A stretch of DNA of 64,000 nt, taken from contig NZ_JACOPQ010000012.1 of assembly GCF_014287675.1 (NCBI RefSeq), forward strand, positions 1-64,000, in the 5' to 3' direction. Source of the DNA: Lawsonibacter faecis. Its GTDB lineage: Bacteria > Bacillota > Clostridia > Oscillospirales > Oscillospiraceae. Below the pieces are notes generated by a model that saw only the letters and a list, made by a program, of their open reading frames with translations, did not search any database and was not told the origin of the DNA. Shown in pieces: positions 46,388 to 54,199 of the stretch. Each line of letters starts with the position of its first letter. The stretch's first letter is position 1. A program made the position numbers and the translations under genes.

Positions 46388-48304
46388 ATGATGAACCGAA
46401 AGAGATGGGCCAGCCTCCTGCTGGCCGGGGCAATGGCGCTCAGTCTTGCCGCGTGTACCAATGAGGGTGCGCCGAGCCCCTCCCCCAGTGTGCAACCCAG
46501 TGAGAGCACGGCGCCCGGCGCCTCTCCCGCGGGGGCGTATCGGGCCGGGACCTACACCGCCTCCGCAGCCGGTAAAAACGGCGATGTGACCGTCGAGGTG
46601 GTCTTTACCGAGGCCGCCATTGAGAGCGTCACCGTTACCGCTCACCAGGAGACCGAGGGCATTGCCGAGCCCGCCCTGGAGCGGGTGCCCAAGGCCGTTG
46701 TAGACGGCCAGACGCTGGCCGTGGATGCGGTGGCCGGCGCGACCGTTACCCGGGATGCCATTCTCGCCGCCGTGGAGTCGTGCGTGGCGAAGGCCGGCGG
46801 GGACGCCGCCGCCCTCAAGACGCCCGCCGCCGGCGGGGAGAAGGAGACTGTGAGCTATGAGGCCGACGCGGTCATCGTGGGCGCGGGCGCGGCGGGCATG
46901 AACGCCGCGCTGGAGGCGTCCCAGGCCGGACTGAAGGTATTGGTGCTGGAGAAGGGCGCGACCATCGGCGTGTCCAACGCCGCCCAGGCCGGCGGGCCCA
47001 GCGCCTGCGAGACCGTGGTCCAGGCGGAGGAGGACCAGACCGTCACCGTGGAGACCCTCTTCCGCTACATGTATGACTACAGCCACTCCCTCGCCAACGC
47101 GGGCCTCCTGCGCAATGTGCTCTCCGTCTCAGGCGAGACCATCAACTCCATGGTGGAGGCCGGCGTGGGCATGTACCTGCGGCCCGACAACTACGGTGCG
47201 GGTTTCCGCGCCCGCCACGGCTTTGAGGAGCGGGGAGACGACCGCTTCCAGCCGGTGAAGGAGAAGGTGGAGTCCCTGGGCGGACAGTTCCTGCTGGAGA
47301 CCGCAGGCAAGAGCGTCATCATGGAGAACGGCGCCGCCGCGGGCGTCCTGGCAGAGCGGTCTGACGGCACCCCGGTGGAGGTGCGCGCCAAGGCGGTTTT
47401 GATCTGCACCGGCGGCTATCTGGGCAATGAGGCAATGATGGCCGAGCACTTTGGCGAGGTGAAAATCAACCCCCTGGGCAACACCCTGTCCGACGGTGCT
47501 GGCATCAACATGGTGGTGGAGGCCGGCGGCGTGCTGGACAGGAACTGGTCCATCATTGCCAACGAGTTTGCCGGCGCCAACCAGAAGGGCGGCGGCTGGA
47601 GCTTTTCCGCCAATCAGAACTTTAAATACGCGGTCTACGGCGGCCTGATGGTCAACCGGGAGGGCGAGCGCTTCTTCAACGAGGAGGTCATCGCCACCAT
47701 GGCCCTGTCCGAGGGCGGCGAGGCCACCCTGCGGGAGGGGCTGTACTACTCCGTCATCGATCAGGCGTACTTTGACGCCTGCCGTGAGGAGGGCATCTAC
47801 AGCTACCTGGGCAGCCCTGAGAACTGGTATGTGGGCAAGATGACCCTGGCCGCCGCCCTGCTGGACCAGAACGAGGCCCAGCTCCAGGAGGCCATTGACC
47901 AGGGATGGGCCTGCAAGGCGGATACCATCGAGGAGGCCGCCGCGTACTTCGGTCTTGAAAACCTGCCCCAGACCGTGGCGGAGTACAACGCCATGTGTGA
48001 GGCGGGGGAGGACACCCGGTTCTACAAGGATCCCACCTTCCTCACCAGCGTCAGCGAGGGCCCGTTCTATGTCTTTGAGTACGAGCCCAGCGCGTGGGGC
48101 ACCTTGGGCGGCGTGAAAGTGGACAGCCGTCTGCGGGCACTCACAGCGGGGAACGAGGCTATTCCCGGCCTTTATGTGGCCGGCGTGGATGCGGGCAGCA
48201 TGTACACCGCGCCCTATTACTCCAACGAGGGCGCCGCCCTGGGCCTGGCCATGGCCAGCGGCACCTGGGCGGCAAAAGAGATGGTCCAATACCTGGCCGG
48301 CTGA
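46388..48304 (+). CDS. Flavin-dependent reductase lipoprotein (FMN-binding domain plus FAD/fumarate-reductase-like domain)
   Basis: A 638-residue lipoprotein (lipobox S-L-A-A-C, Cys23). Residues about 50-135 form an FMN-binding domain with the covalent-attachment motif A-G-A-T (Thr119). Residues 160-638 form a fumarate-reductase/flavocytochrome-c-type FAD domain with V-I-V-G-A-G-A-A-G-M-N-A-A, L-S-D-G-A-G-I-N-M-V-V-E-A-G-G, V-N-R-E-G-E-R-F-F-N-E-E and a C-terminal Y-S-N-E-G-A-A-L-G-L-A. Relatives include fumarate, urocanate and related respiratory reductases of gut bacteria. The substrate is unknown. It acts outside the membrane, fed by membrane electron carriers. ATG 46388 has AAGGAG 6 bases upstream. 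Confidence 0.92.
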   Translation: MMNRKRWASLLLAGAMALSLAACTNEGAPSPSPSVQPSESTAPGASPAGAYRAGTYTASAAGKNGDVTVEVVFTEAAIESVTVTAHQETEGIAEPALERVPKAVVDGQTLAVDAVAGATVTRDAILAAVESCVAKAGGDAAALKTPAAGGEKETVSYEADAVIVGAGAAGMNAALEASQAGLKVLVLEKGATIGVSNAAQAGGPSACETVVQAEEDQTVTVETLFRYMYDYSHSLANAGLLRNVLSVSGETINSMVEAGVGMYLRPDNYGAGFRARHGFEERGDDRFQPVKEKVESLGGQFLLETAGKSVIMENGAAAGVLAERSDGTPVEVRAKAVLICTGGYLGNEAMMAEHFGEVKINPLGNTLSDGAGINMVVEAGGVLDRNWSIIANEFAGANQKGGGWSFSANQNFKYAVYGGLMVNREGERFFNEEVIATMALSEGGEATLREGLYYSVIDQAYFDACREEGIYSYLGSPENWYVGKMTLAAALLDQNEAQLQEAIDQGWACKADTIEEAAAYFGLENLPQTVAEYNAMCEAGEDTRFYKDPTFLTSVSEGPFYVFEYEPSAWGTLGGVKVDSRLRALTAGNEAIPGLYVAGVDAGSMYTAPYYSNEGAALGLAMASGTWAAKEMVQYLAG

Positions 48305-48320
48305 TCTGCCGTTTATCAGT

Positions 48321-48366
48321 CCGGGCGCACCGCAGGCGGAACCCGCCTGCGGTGCGCCCGGTTTTT
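48321..48366 (+). terminator. Intrinsic terminator of the flavin reductase gene
   Basis: A 19-bp perfect stem (48321-48339 with 48343-48361), 3-base loop, TTTTT tail. Confidence 0.95.
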
Positions 48367-48523
48367 AATTGAATAAAGGCGCATACAACGAAAAATATGA
48401 ATTATAATTTTCACCAATTGATATAAAATAGAAAGATAATCCGCAGGACGCCGCGGGCGGCGGAAATTTTGCCGCGGACTGAAAATCCGGGGCGCTGCGC
48501 CGGATATTTATGACAATTTGCTC

Positions 48524-48553
48524 TTGACGCGGAAAGCCTTGGGGCGATATACT
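48524..48553 (+). promoter_or_regulatory. Relic copy of the MerR-type promoter region
   Basis: TTTGCTCTTGAC and TATACT...TTCGTTAA repeat the layout of 46301-46350, including the following ACTT...AAAGT dyad and an AAAGGAG site at 48595. The spacer is 18 bp and the GGGTGT dyad is gone. No gene follows. Confidence 0.6.
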
Positions 48554-48908
48554 TTTATTCGTTAATCACTTAACAAAGTTGCAAATTGCCAATGGAAAGG
48601 AGCTTGCGGCGTTCCCGGCCCGGAGGATAAGGCCGGGCGGTCCGCGCCCGAACGGTGAGGGGGCGGGAATTGAAATGGAAAAAGTATCGGAAATGGAAGC
48701 ATTTTATACAAAAATCCATGATTGTAAGTTGCGATTGTAATGTAATTGTGGTATTGTTAACCTAATGTCTCCCGGTGCGCCGGGGCCGGACGGGCCGGTC
48801 AGTCTCACCGGGCCGAAGGACCGGGGGCTCCATGACGCTGAAAAATTTTTATTTTAACAAAATTTTTTTCAGATGTTTGTCTATTTTGCTACACCTATTC
48901 CAGTTGCC
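48554..48908. other. Gene-free region between the relic promoter and the V-ATPase promoter
   Basis: No open frame of credible composition. An AT-rich part (48680-48770) is followed by a GC-rich, self-complementary part (about 48765-48835, with GGCCGGACGGGCCGG and ACCGGGCCGAAGGACCGG) and then AT-rich DNA again. It could encode a structured RNA; I cannot assign a class. Confidence 0.4.
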
Positions 48909-48937
48909 TTGAGGATGTTTTGGTGCTAAGCTATAAT
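48909..48937 (+). promoter_or_regulatory. Candidate promoter of the V-ATPase operon
   Basis: TTGAGG (48909-48914) and TATAAT (48932-48937), 17-bp spacer, about 96 bases before the first gene. Confidence 0.65.
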
Positions 48938-49033
48938 GGTAGATCATGGGCTAATGTAGTAAAGAATTCCTCATAGAGGCGCAAAGCAATCATTTTTTCT
49001 CGATAGAAGACAGATGCGGAAGGCGGTGAAGAA

Positions 49034-49348
49034 ATGTCTCTCGAAGCGATCAAAAAAGTGACTGAGACCGAGCAGGACACCCAGACGCGCAAGGCGGAGG
49101 CTGCGGCAACGGCGAAAAAGCTGGTGACGGACGCGGACAAGGCCGGCCGTGAGCTGGTGGAATCGGCCCGGCGCGAGGCCGAGGAGCTGGTCAAGGGCTT
49201 TATGAAGGATGCCGAGCAGCGCGCTGCCGGGCACAATGAAGCGGTTCTGGCTCAGGCGGCAGCATCCTGCGACGCACTGCGCCGGTCGGCGGAAGCGCGC
49301 CTGGAGGAGGCCGCGGCACTTATCGTCAGAAGGGTTGTGAACATCTAA
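49034..49348 (+). CDS. V-type ATPase subunit G/H (peripheral stalk)
   Basis: A 104-residue, almost entirely helical and charged protein (A-I-K-K-V-T-E-T-E-Q-D-T, E-S-A-R-R-E-A-E-E-L-V) with heptad-like spacing, typical of the stalk subunit that forms a coiled coil with subunit E. Its identity rests on shape and position as first gene of the operon, the place of NtpF/AhaH in other species, since sequences of this subunit are poorly conserved. ATG 49034 follows GGAAGGCGG. Its stop overlaps the ATG of subunit I. Confidence 0.85.
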   Translation: MSLEAIKKVTETEQDTQTRKAEAAATAKKLVTDADKAGRELVESARREAEELVKGFMKDAEQRAAGHNEAVLAQAAASCDALRRSAEARLEEAAALIVRRVVNI

Positions 49349-51336
49349 TGGCCATCGTCAAGATGAAGCGGCTGCGGGTGATCGCCCTGGCGGAAGAGCG
49401 GGACGAACTGCTCGCGCGGCTGCTCCATGTGGGCTGCGTGGAGGTGACCGAGCCGGAGGGCGCCCTCTCCGACCCCGAGTGGATGGCCCTGCTCCACCGG
49501 GATACCTCCGCACTGGGCGATGTGAAGGCCAGCGCCAACGCCGTGAACGCGGCCCTGGAGGCCCTGCGCAAATACGCGCCGGAGACGAAGAAGAAGCTGC
49601 TGGATAAGCTCTTCGTCACGCGCAAGGCCATCAAGGAGTCCGAGTTTCTCAACGGCAAGGCACTGGAGACCGCCCTGAACAGCGCGGCGGAAATCAACCA
49701 GCGCACCCAGCGCATCTCACAGATTTACACCCAGGGCAACCGCATCTCCGCCCAGCGCGCGGCTCTGGTCCCCTGGGCCTCCCTGGACCTGCCTCTGGAC
49801 ACCAAGTCCACCGAGCACGCCCAGATCTCCTTCCACACCTGCCCCGCCGGGGTGGACCTCGCCGAGGTCCGGGCGGCGCTTTTACAGGCTGCGCCCTCCG
49901 CCGAGCTTTTCGAGGCCAGCGTGGACAAGGAGCTGCACTATCTGCTTCTGGTCTGCCACCGGGACGAGGCCGAGACCGTGGCCGAGACGGTGAAGCCCTG
50001 GTCCTTCTCCACGGTGAGCTTTAAGGAGTTCGGCGGCACCGCCGCGGAGAACATCACCCGCATTGACGCCGAGCTTGCCGAGAACGCCAAGGAGCGGGAG
50101 CATGTGGCCGCCGAAATTACCGCCATGGGCGGCGTTCGGCAGGATCTGCAGATCTGCGCCGACCGGCTGGTGGCGGAGCTGGCCAAGCAGGCCGCCCGGG
50201 AGAAGCTGCTCACCAACGGCACTATCGTCTTCCTGGAGGGGTGGATCACCGAGCCGGGCCTCCCCAAGGCTGAGGCGGAGATGATGAACTACGCCTGTGC
50301 CTGGGAGACTGCGGAGCCTCTGGAAGAGGAGGAGCCGCCGGTCCTGCTGGAGAATCCCCACTGGATGAACCCCATCAACATGGTGACCGAGATGTACTCC
50401 ATGCCGGCCTACCGGGGGATCGATCCCAACCCGCTGATTTTCTTCACCTTCCTCTTCTTCTTTGGTTTTATGTTTGCGGACGTGGCCTACGGCATCATCA
50501 TCTGGGCGCTGTGCTTTTATATCACCAGGAAGTACCATCCGAAGTACACCATGGGCTATATGTTCCGCCTGGGGCAGTACATGGGTATCGCCACCGCCAT
50601 CTGCGGCGTGTTTACAGGCGGCTTCTTCGGAGACGTAATTCCCAAGTTTGCCGAGATGATGCTGGGCATCCCGCCCACGGAGCTGCCCCGCTGGCTCCAG
50701 ATCTTTAACAACGGCATCGTCGTCAACCCCATTAACTCGCCCATGAACGCGCTGATTCTGGCCATCGTCATCGGCGTGGTGCATTTGCTGTTCGGTCAGT
50801 GCATCCATATCTACATGGGCTTCCGGGACGGAACGAGCGTGGACGCGCTGCTGGACGTGGTACCCTGGTGGGCCTTCTTCGCAAGCATCGGCCTGGTGGT
50901 GGCGGGGCTTCCCTGGTGGACCATCCTCATCGGCTGCCTCATCCTGGTGCTCACCCAGGGCCACACCAAGCGGGGCATCCTCGGGAAGCTCATGGGCGGC
51001 GTGGCGAGCCTCTACGACGTGACGAGCTGGCTCTCCGACATCCTGTCCTACTCGCGCCTCATGGCCCTGATGCTGGCAACCTCGGTCATCGCCAGCGTCA
51101 TGAACACCCTGGGCACCCTGGGCGGACTGTCCGTCATGGGCATCATCATGTTCATCGTGGTCTTTATCATCGGGCATGTGTTTAACGTGGGCGTCAACGT
51201 CATCGGCACCTTCGTCCACGCGGCCCGTCTGCACTACCTGGAGTTCTTCGGCAAATTCTACGAGGAGGGCGGCGCGCCGTTCCAGCCTCTGTCCTATAAG
51301 ACCAAATATGTAGATATCATCGAGGAGGAAAATTGA
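49348..51336 (+). CDS. ntpI: V-type ATPase subunit I (membrane subunit a)
   Basis: A 662-residue protein. The N-terminal half (about 1-340) is cytoplasmic with coiled coils. The C-terminal half has about seven or eight helices with F-F-T-F-L-F-F-F-G-F-M-F-A-D-V-A-Y-G, a signature of the family, and later L-S-D-I-L-S-Y-S-R-L-M-A-L, whose Arg faces the rotor Glu during ion transfer. It supplies the ion half-channels and holds the stalks. It overlaps the previous gene by one base and is followed after one base by subunit K. Confidence 0.97.
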   Translation: MAIVKMKRLRVIALAEERDELLARLLHVGCVEVTEPEGALSDPEWMALLHRDTSALGDVKASANAVNAALEALRKYAPETKKKLLDKLFVTRKAIKESEFLNGKALETALNSAAEINQRTQRISQIYTQGNRISAQRAALVPWASLDLPLDTKSTEHAQISFHTCPAGVDLAEVRAALLQAAPSAELFEASVDKELHYLLLVCHRDEAETVAETVKPWSFSTVSFKEFGGTAAENITRIDAELAENAKEREHVAAEITAMGGVRQDLQICADRLVAELAKQAAREKLLTNGTIVFLEGWITEPGLPKAEAEMMNYACAWETAEPLEEEEPPVLLENPHWMNPINMVTEMYSMPAYRGIDPNPLIFFTFLFFFGFMFADVAYGIIIWALCFYITRKYHPKYTMGYMFRLGQYMGIATAICGVFTGGFFGDVIPKFAEMMLGIPPTELPRWLQIFNNGIVVNPINSPMNALILAIVIGVVHLLFGQCIHIYMGFRDGTSVDALLDVVPWWAFFASIGLVVAGLPWWTILIGCLILVLTQGHTKRGILGKLMGGVASLYDVTSWLSDILSYSRLMALMLATSVIASVMNTLGTLGGLSVMGIIMFIVVFIIGHVFNVGVNVIGTFVHAARLHYLEFFGKFYEEGGAPFQPLSYKTKYVDIIEEEN

Positions 51337-51337
51337 A

Positions 51338-51820
51338 ATGCTTGAAAATCTGATTGGTACCGGTATCGCGTTCATCGGCGCCACCCTGGCGGTCGGCATG
51401 GCCTGTGCCGGGTCCGGCAAGGGCGTCGGCATCGCGGGTGAGGCCGCCGCGGGCGTGGTCTCCGAGGACCCCGGCAAATTCTCCAAGACCCTGATTCTCC
51501 AGCTGCTCCCCGGCACCCAGGGCCTCTACGGCCTGGTCATCTGGTTCTGGGCCATCTTCAACATGGGTCTCTTAAACGGCGTTCCCACCCTGGACATCGG
51601 CTCCGGCATCGCCGTGTTCGGCGCGTGCCTGCCCATGGCAATCGGCGGCTACGTGACCGCCGTCGCCCAGGGCCGCTGCGCCGCCGCCGGCATCGGCATC
51701 GTGGCCAAGCGGCCCGAGGAGTTCTCCAAGGGCATCCTGATGGCCCTGATGGTCGAGTTCTACGCCATCCTCTGCCTGCTGGCCTCCTTCCTGATGATCT
51801 TCTTCTTCTCCGCGACCTGA
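51338..51820 (+). CDS. ntpK: V-type ATPase subunit K (rotor ring), sodium-type ligands
   Basis: A 160-residue, four-helix double hairpin. The first hairpin contains G-T-G-I-A-F-I-G-A-T-L-A-V-G and L-Q-L-L-P-G-T-Q-G-L-Y-G. The second has V-A-Q-G-R-C and M-V-E-F-Y-A-I-L. The residues that coordinate Na+ in Enterococcus hirae NtpK (Leu61, Thr64, Gln65, Gln110, Glu139) correspond here to Leu57, Thr60, Gln61, Gln111 and Glu140, all retained, so the enzyme is predicted to move sodium. Only the second hairpin carries the carboxylate, as in V-type rings. Confidence 0.97.
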   Translation: MLENLIGTGIAFIGATLAVGMACAGSGKGVGIAGEAAAGVVSEDPGKFSKTLILQLLPGTQGLYGLVIWFWAIFNMGLLNGVPTLDIGSGIAVFGACLPMAIGGYVTAVAQGRCAAAGIGIVAKRPEEFSKGILMALMVEFYAILCLLASFLMIFFFSAT

Positions 51821-51830
51821 GGATACACAT

Positions 51831-52517
51831 ATGAACGGAATCGAAAAAATTACCGAGCGCATTGAGGGCGACGCCCAGCGCGAGATTGACGCCGTCCTGA
51901 ACGCCGCCAGGGCCGAGGCGGAGGGCATCACCCAGCGCTACCAGGCCCAGGCCGGCCGTGAGCGCGCGGATCTCGTCGCCCGGGGCGAAAAGGCCGCCGC
52001 CGAGCGGGTGGAGCGCCTGGGCAGCGTCGCCCAGCTGGAGGCGCGCAAGCTGGCCCTCGCCGCCAAGCAGGAGATGCTGGACCGGGCCTTTGAGCTGGCC
52101 CTGCAGAAGCTGTGCACCCTGCCCGACGAGGAGTATATCGACCTGCTGGCCGCCCTGACGGTGAAGGCCGCCCAGTCCGGCAAGGAGCAGGTCATCTTCT
52201 CCCGGAAGGACCGCTCCCGGGTGGGCAAGGCCGTGGTGACCAGGGCCAACGAGATGCTGGCAAAGCAGGTGGCCCCCAAGCTGCCCGATGAGCTGGCCGA
52301 CACCAAGGCGGGCGCGATTCTGGACAGAGTGGTCACCGGCGCCTCCGCCATCCTGGCTGGCACCGGGATGCTCACGCTGGCCGAGGAGACCCGGCCCATC
52401 AGGGGCGGCGTCATCCTCTCCGATGGCGACGTGGAGGTCAACTGCACCTTCGAGACCTTGGTCCGCCTCCAGCGGGAGGCCATGTCCGGGGAGGTCGCCA
52501 AGGCACTTTTTGACTAA
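51831..52517 (+). CDS. ntpE: V-type ATPase subunit E (peripheral stalk)
   Basis: A 228-residue protein. The N-terminal long helix (I-T-E-R-I-E-G-D-A-Q-R-E-I-D-A-V-L-N-A-A) pairs with subunit G/H. The C-terminal globular domain ends with I-R-G-G-V-I-L-S-D-G-D-V-E-V-N-C-T-F-E-T-L, a strong family motif. ATG 51831 lies 10 bases past subunit K. Its stop is followed by an unusual 166-base spacer with terminal inverted repeats before subunit C. Confidence 0.95.
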   Translation: MNGIEKITERIEGDAQREIDAVLNAARAEAEGITQRYQAQAGRERADLVARGEKAAAERVERLGSVAQLEARKLALAAKQEMLDRAFELALQKLCTLPDEEYIDLLAALTVKAAQSGKEQVIFSRKDRSRVGKAVVTRANEMLAKQVAPKLPDELADTKAGAILDRVVTGASAILAGTGMLTLAEETRPIRGGVILSDGDVEVNCTFETLVRLQREAMSGEVAKALFD

Positions 52518-52518
52518 A

Positions 52519-52646
52519 TGAAAAGTGAAAAATGAGAAATGAAGAGGCGGAAAGCGGGAACACCCGCAGCCGCTTGTGCCGGTGAATGGTTTGCTGGCAG
52601 CGCAGAGCTGTATTTGGCAGGGACCAATTGGCTTTTTCACTTTTCA
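52519..52646. repeat. Inverted-repeat-flanked spacer inside the V-ATPase operon
   Basis: TGAAAAGTGAAAA (52519-52531) is matched by its exact inverse at 52634-52646, with further similar purine-rich/pyrimidine-rich repeats beyond each arm. The inside is about 100 bases of GC-richer DNA with a GCGGG...CCCGC hairpin. Other gene junctions of this operon are mostly short or overlapping, so this looks inserted, possibly a MITE-like element; no target-site duplication could be defined. Confidence 0.5.
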
Positions 52647-52683
52647 CTTTTCCTTTTTCACTCCTTTCAAAGGGGGAACCGTT

Positions 52684-53682
52684 TTGCCACAAATAAATGA
52701 TACCCAATATCTCTTCCTGTCCACCCGCATCAAGTCCATGGAGCGCAACCTCCTGACCCGTGACCGCCTGGACCGGATGCTGGAGGCCCGCACCGTGGAG
52801 GACGCGGTGAAGGTACTCGCCGAGTGCGGCTGGCCGGAGATGCCCCGCGTGGGTCTGGACGAGTTGGATGAAGCGCTGGCCGTTGAGCGGGAGCGGGTTT
52901 TCGCAGATCTCTCCTCCTCCGCGCCGGACAAGAACATCCTGGACGTCTTCAAGGTTAAATACGACTACCACAACGCCAAGACCCTCCTCAAGGCCGAGGC
53001 CACCGGGACCGATCCGGAGCGCCTGCTGGTGGAGGCGGGCAGGGTCAGCGTGGCCGAGCTGAGCGAGAAGGTCCGCGCCAGCGATATGAGGGGGATGCCC
53101 GGCATCCTTCAGAGCGCCGTACTGGAGGCCCGGGACGTGCTGGGTACCACAGGGGATCCGCAGCTGGCCGACTTCGTGCTGGACCGGGCCTACTTCGCCG
53201 ACATGGCGGACCTGGCCCGCAAGTCGGGCAGCGCATTCCTGGAGGGCTATGTCCGCGCCAGCATCGACGCCGCCAATCTGCGCAGCGTGGTGCGCACCCT
53301 GCGCATGGGGAAAGGCGCCGACTTCCTCAAGAGCGTCCTCTTTGCCGGGGGCAATGTGGACGTGAACCGCATTATGAACGCCGTGTCCTCCGGCGGATCG
53401 GTGGAGGATATGTTCTCCACCTCCTCCCTGAAGGAGGCGGCGGAGGCCGGTGCGGCCGCATCCCGGGGCGGCTCCCTCACCCGGTTTGAGAAGCTCTGCG
53501 ACGACGCGGTGAATACCTATCTGGCAGGGGCCAAGTATGTGGCCTTCGGCGAGGCCCCCCTCATCGGCTATCTGGCCGCCAAGGAGAACGAGCTGACCAA
53601 TGTCCGGGTGCTGATCTCCGGGCGGCTGGCCGGTCTGGACGCGGACACCATCCGGGAAAGGCTGCGTGAATCATATGTCTAA
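52684..53682 (+). CDS. ntpC: V-type ATPase subunit C (central stalk to membrane ring adaptor)
   Basis: A 332-residue all-helical protein with Y-L-F-L-S-T-R-I-K-S-M-E-R-N-L-L near the start, D-V-F-K-V-K-Y-D-Y-H-N-A-K-T-L-L-K-A and Y-F-A-D-M near the middle, and I-G-Y-L-A-A-K-E-N-E-L-T-N-V-R-V-L-I near the end, all characteristic of NtpC/AtpC (subunit d). TTG 52684 with AAAGGGGG upstream gives the right family start; the longer frame reads back through the inverted-repeat spacer. Its end overlaps subunit F by 8 bases. Confidence 0.95.
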   Translation: MPQINDTQYLFLSTRIKSMERNLLTRDRLDRMLEARTVEDAVKVLAECGWPEMPRVGLDELDEALAVERERVFADLSSSAPDKNILDVFKVKYDYHNAKTLLKAEATGTDPERLLVEAGRVSVAELSEKVRASDMRGMPGILQSAVLEARDVLGTTGDPQLADFVLDRAYFADMADLARKSGSAFLEGYVRASIDAANLRSVVRTLRMGKGADFLKSVLFAGGNVDVNRIMNAVSSGGSVEDMFSTSSLKEAAEAGAAASRGGSLTRFEKLCDDAVNTYLAGAKYVAFGEAPLIGYLAAKENELTNVRVLISGRLAGLDADTIRERLRESYV

Positions 53683-53989
53683 CTGGAAGATCGCGGTCCT
53701 GGGCGACCGGGAGAGCGTCCTGGGCTTCAAGGCCCTGGGCCTCTCGGTGTTCCCCGCCGAGACGGCGGAGGAGGCCAAGACCGTTCTGCACCGCCTGGCC
53801 AAGGAGGACTATGCCGTGGTCTACCTCACCGAGCAGTACGCCGCCCAGATGGAGGCCGAGGTGGCCCGGTATAAGGACGAGCTGACCCCCGCGGTCATCC
53901 TTATCCCCGGCAAGGCGGGCAGCCTGGGCATCGGCATGGCGAACGTGACCAAATCCGTGGAACGCGCCGTGGGCGCGGACATTCTCTAG
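53675..53989 (+). CDS. ntpG: V-type ATPase subunit F (central stalk)
   Basis: A 104-residue alpha/beta protein beginning W-K-I-A-V-L-G-D-R-E-S-V-L-G-F-K-A-L-G and containing V-V-Y-L-T-E-Q-Y-A and P-A-V-I-L-I-P-G-K. These match the small Rossmann-like central-stalk subunit (F; called NtpG in Enterococcus). ATG 53675 is chosen over an in-frame ATG three codons upstream because it lines up with the family; both lie within the subunit C gene. Two hundred and ten bases without a gene separate it from subunit A. Confidence 0.95.
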   Translation: MSNWKIAVLGDRESVLGFKALGLSVFPAETAEEAKTVLHRLAKEDYAVVYLTEQYAAQMEAEVARYKDELTPAVILIPGKAGSLGIGMANVTKSVERAVGADIL

Positions 53990-54199
53990 CGATTATGGGG
54001 GATGAAATCCTCCGTGAATAACGGGCCTGGGGCCCGATACGCCCCCTTAAGGCACGGGCATTTTCTGCGCAGGATGTGGGAATTGCGCCCGCGCCTTCCG
54101 GGTGAACCAGTTCTCCCGGATAACCCCCTCCGCACTCCGAAGGGGTTGAAGCGGTAAGAACGCTTATGGAGCGAATTTACCTGAAAGAAGGTTGAAACT

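Noticed and set aside
48595..48660. Short gene starting after the AAAGGAG site behind the relic promoter
   Set aside because: The TTG-initiated frame ends after eight codons, and no longer frame with plausible composition follows.
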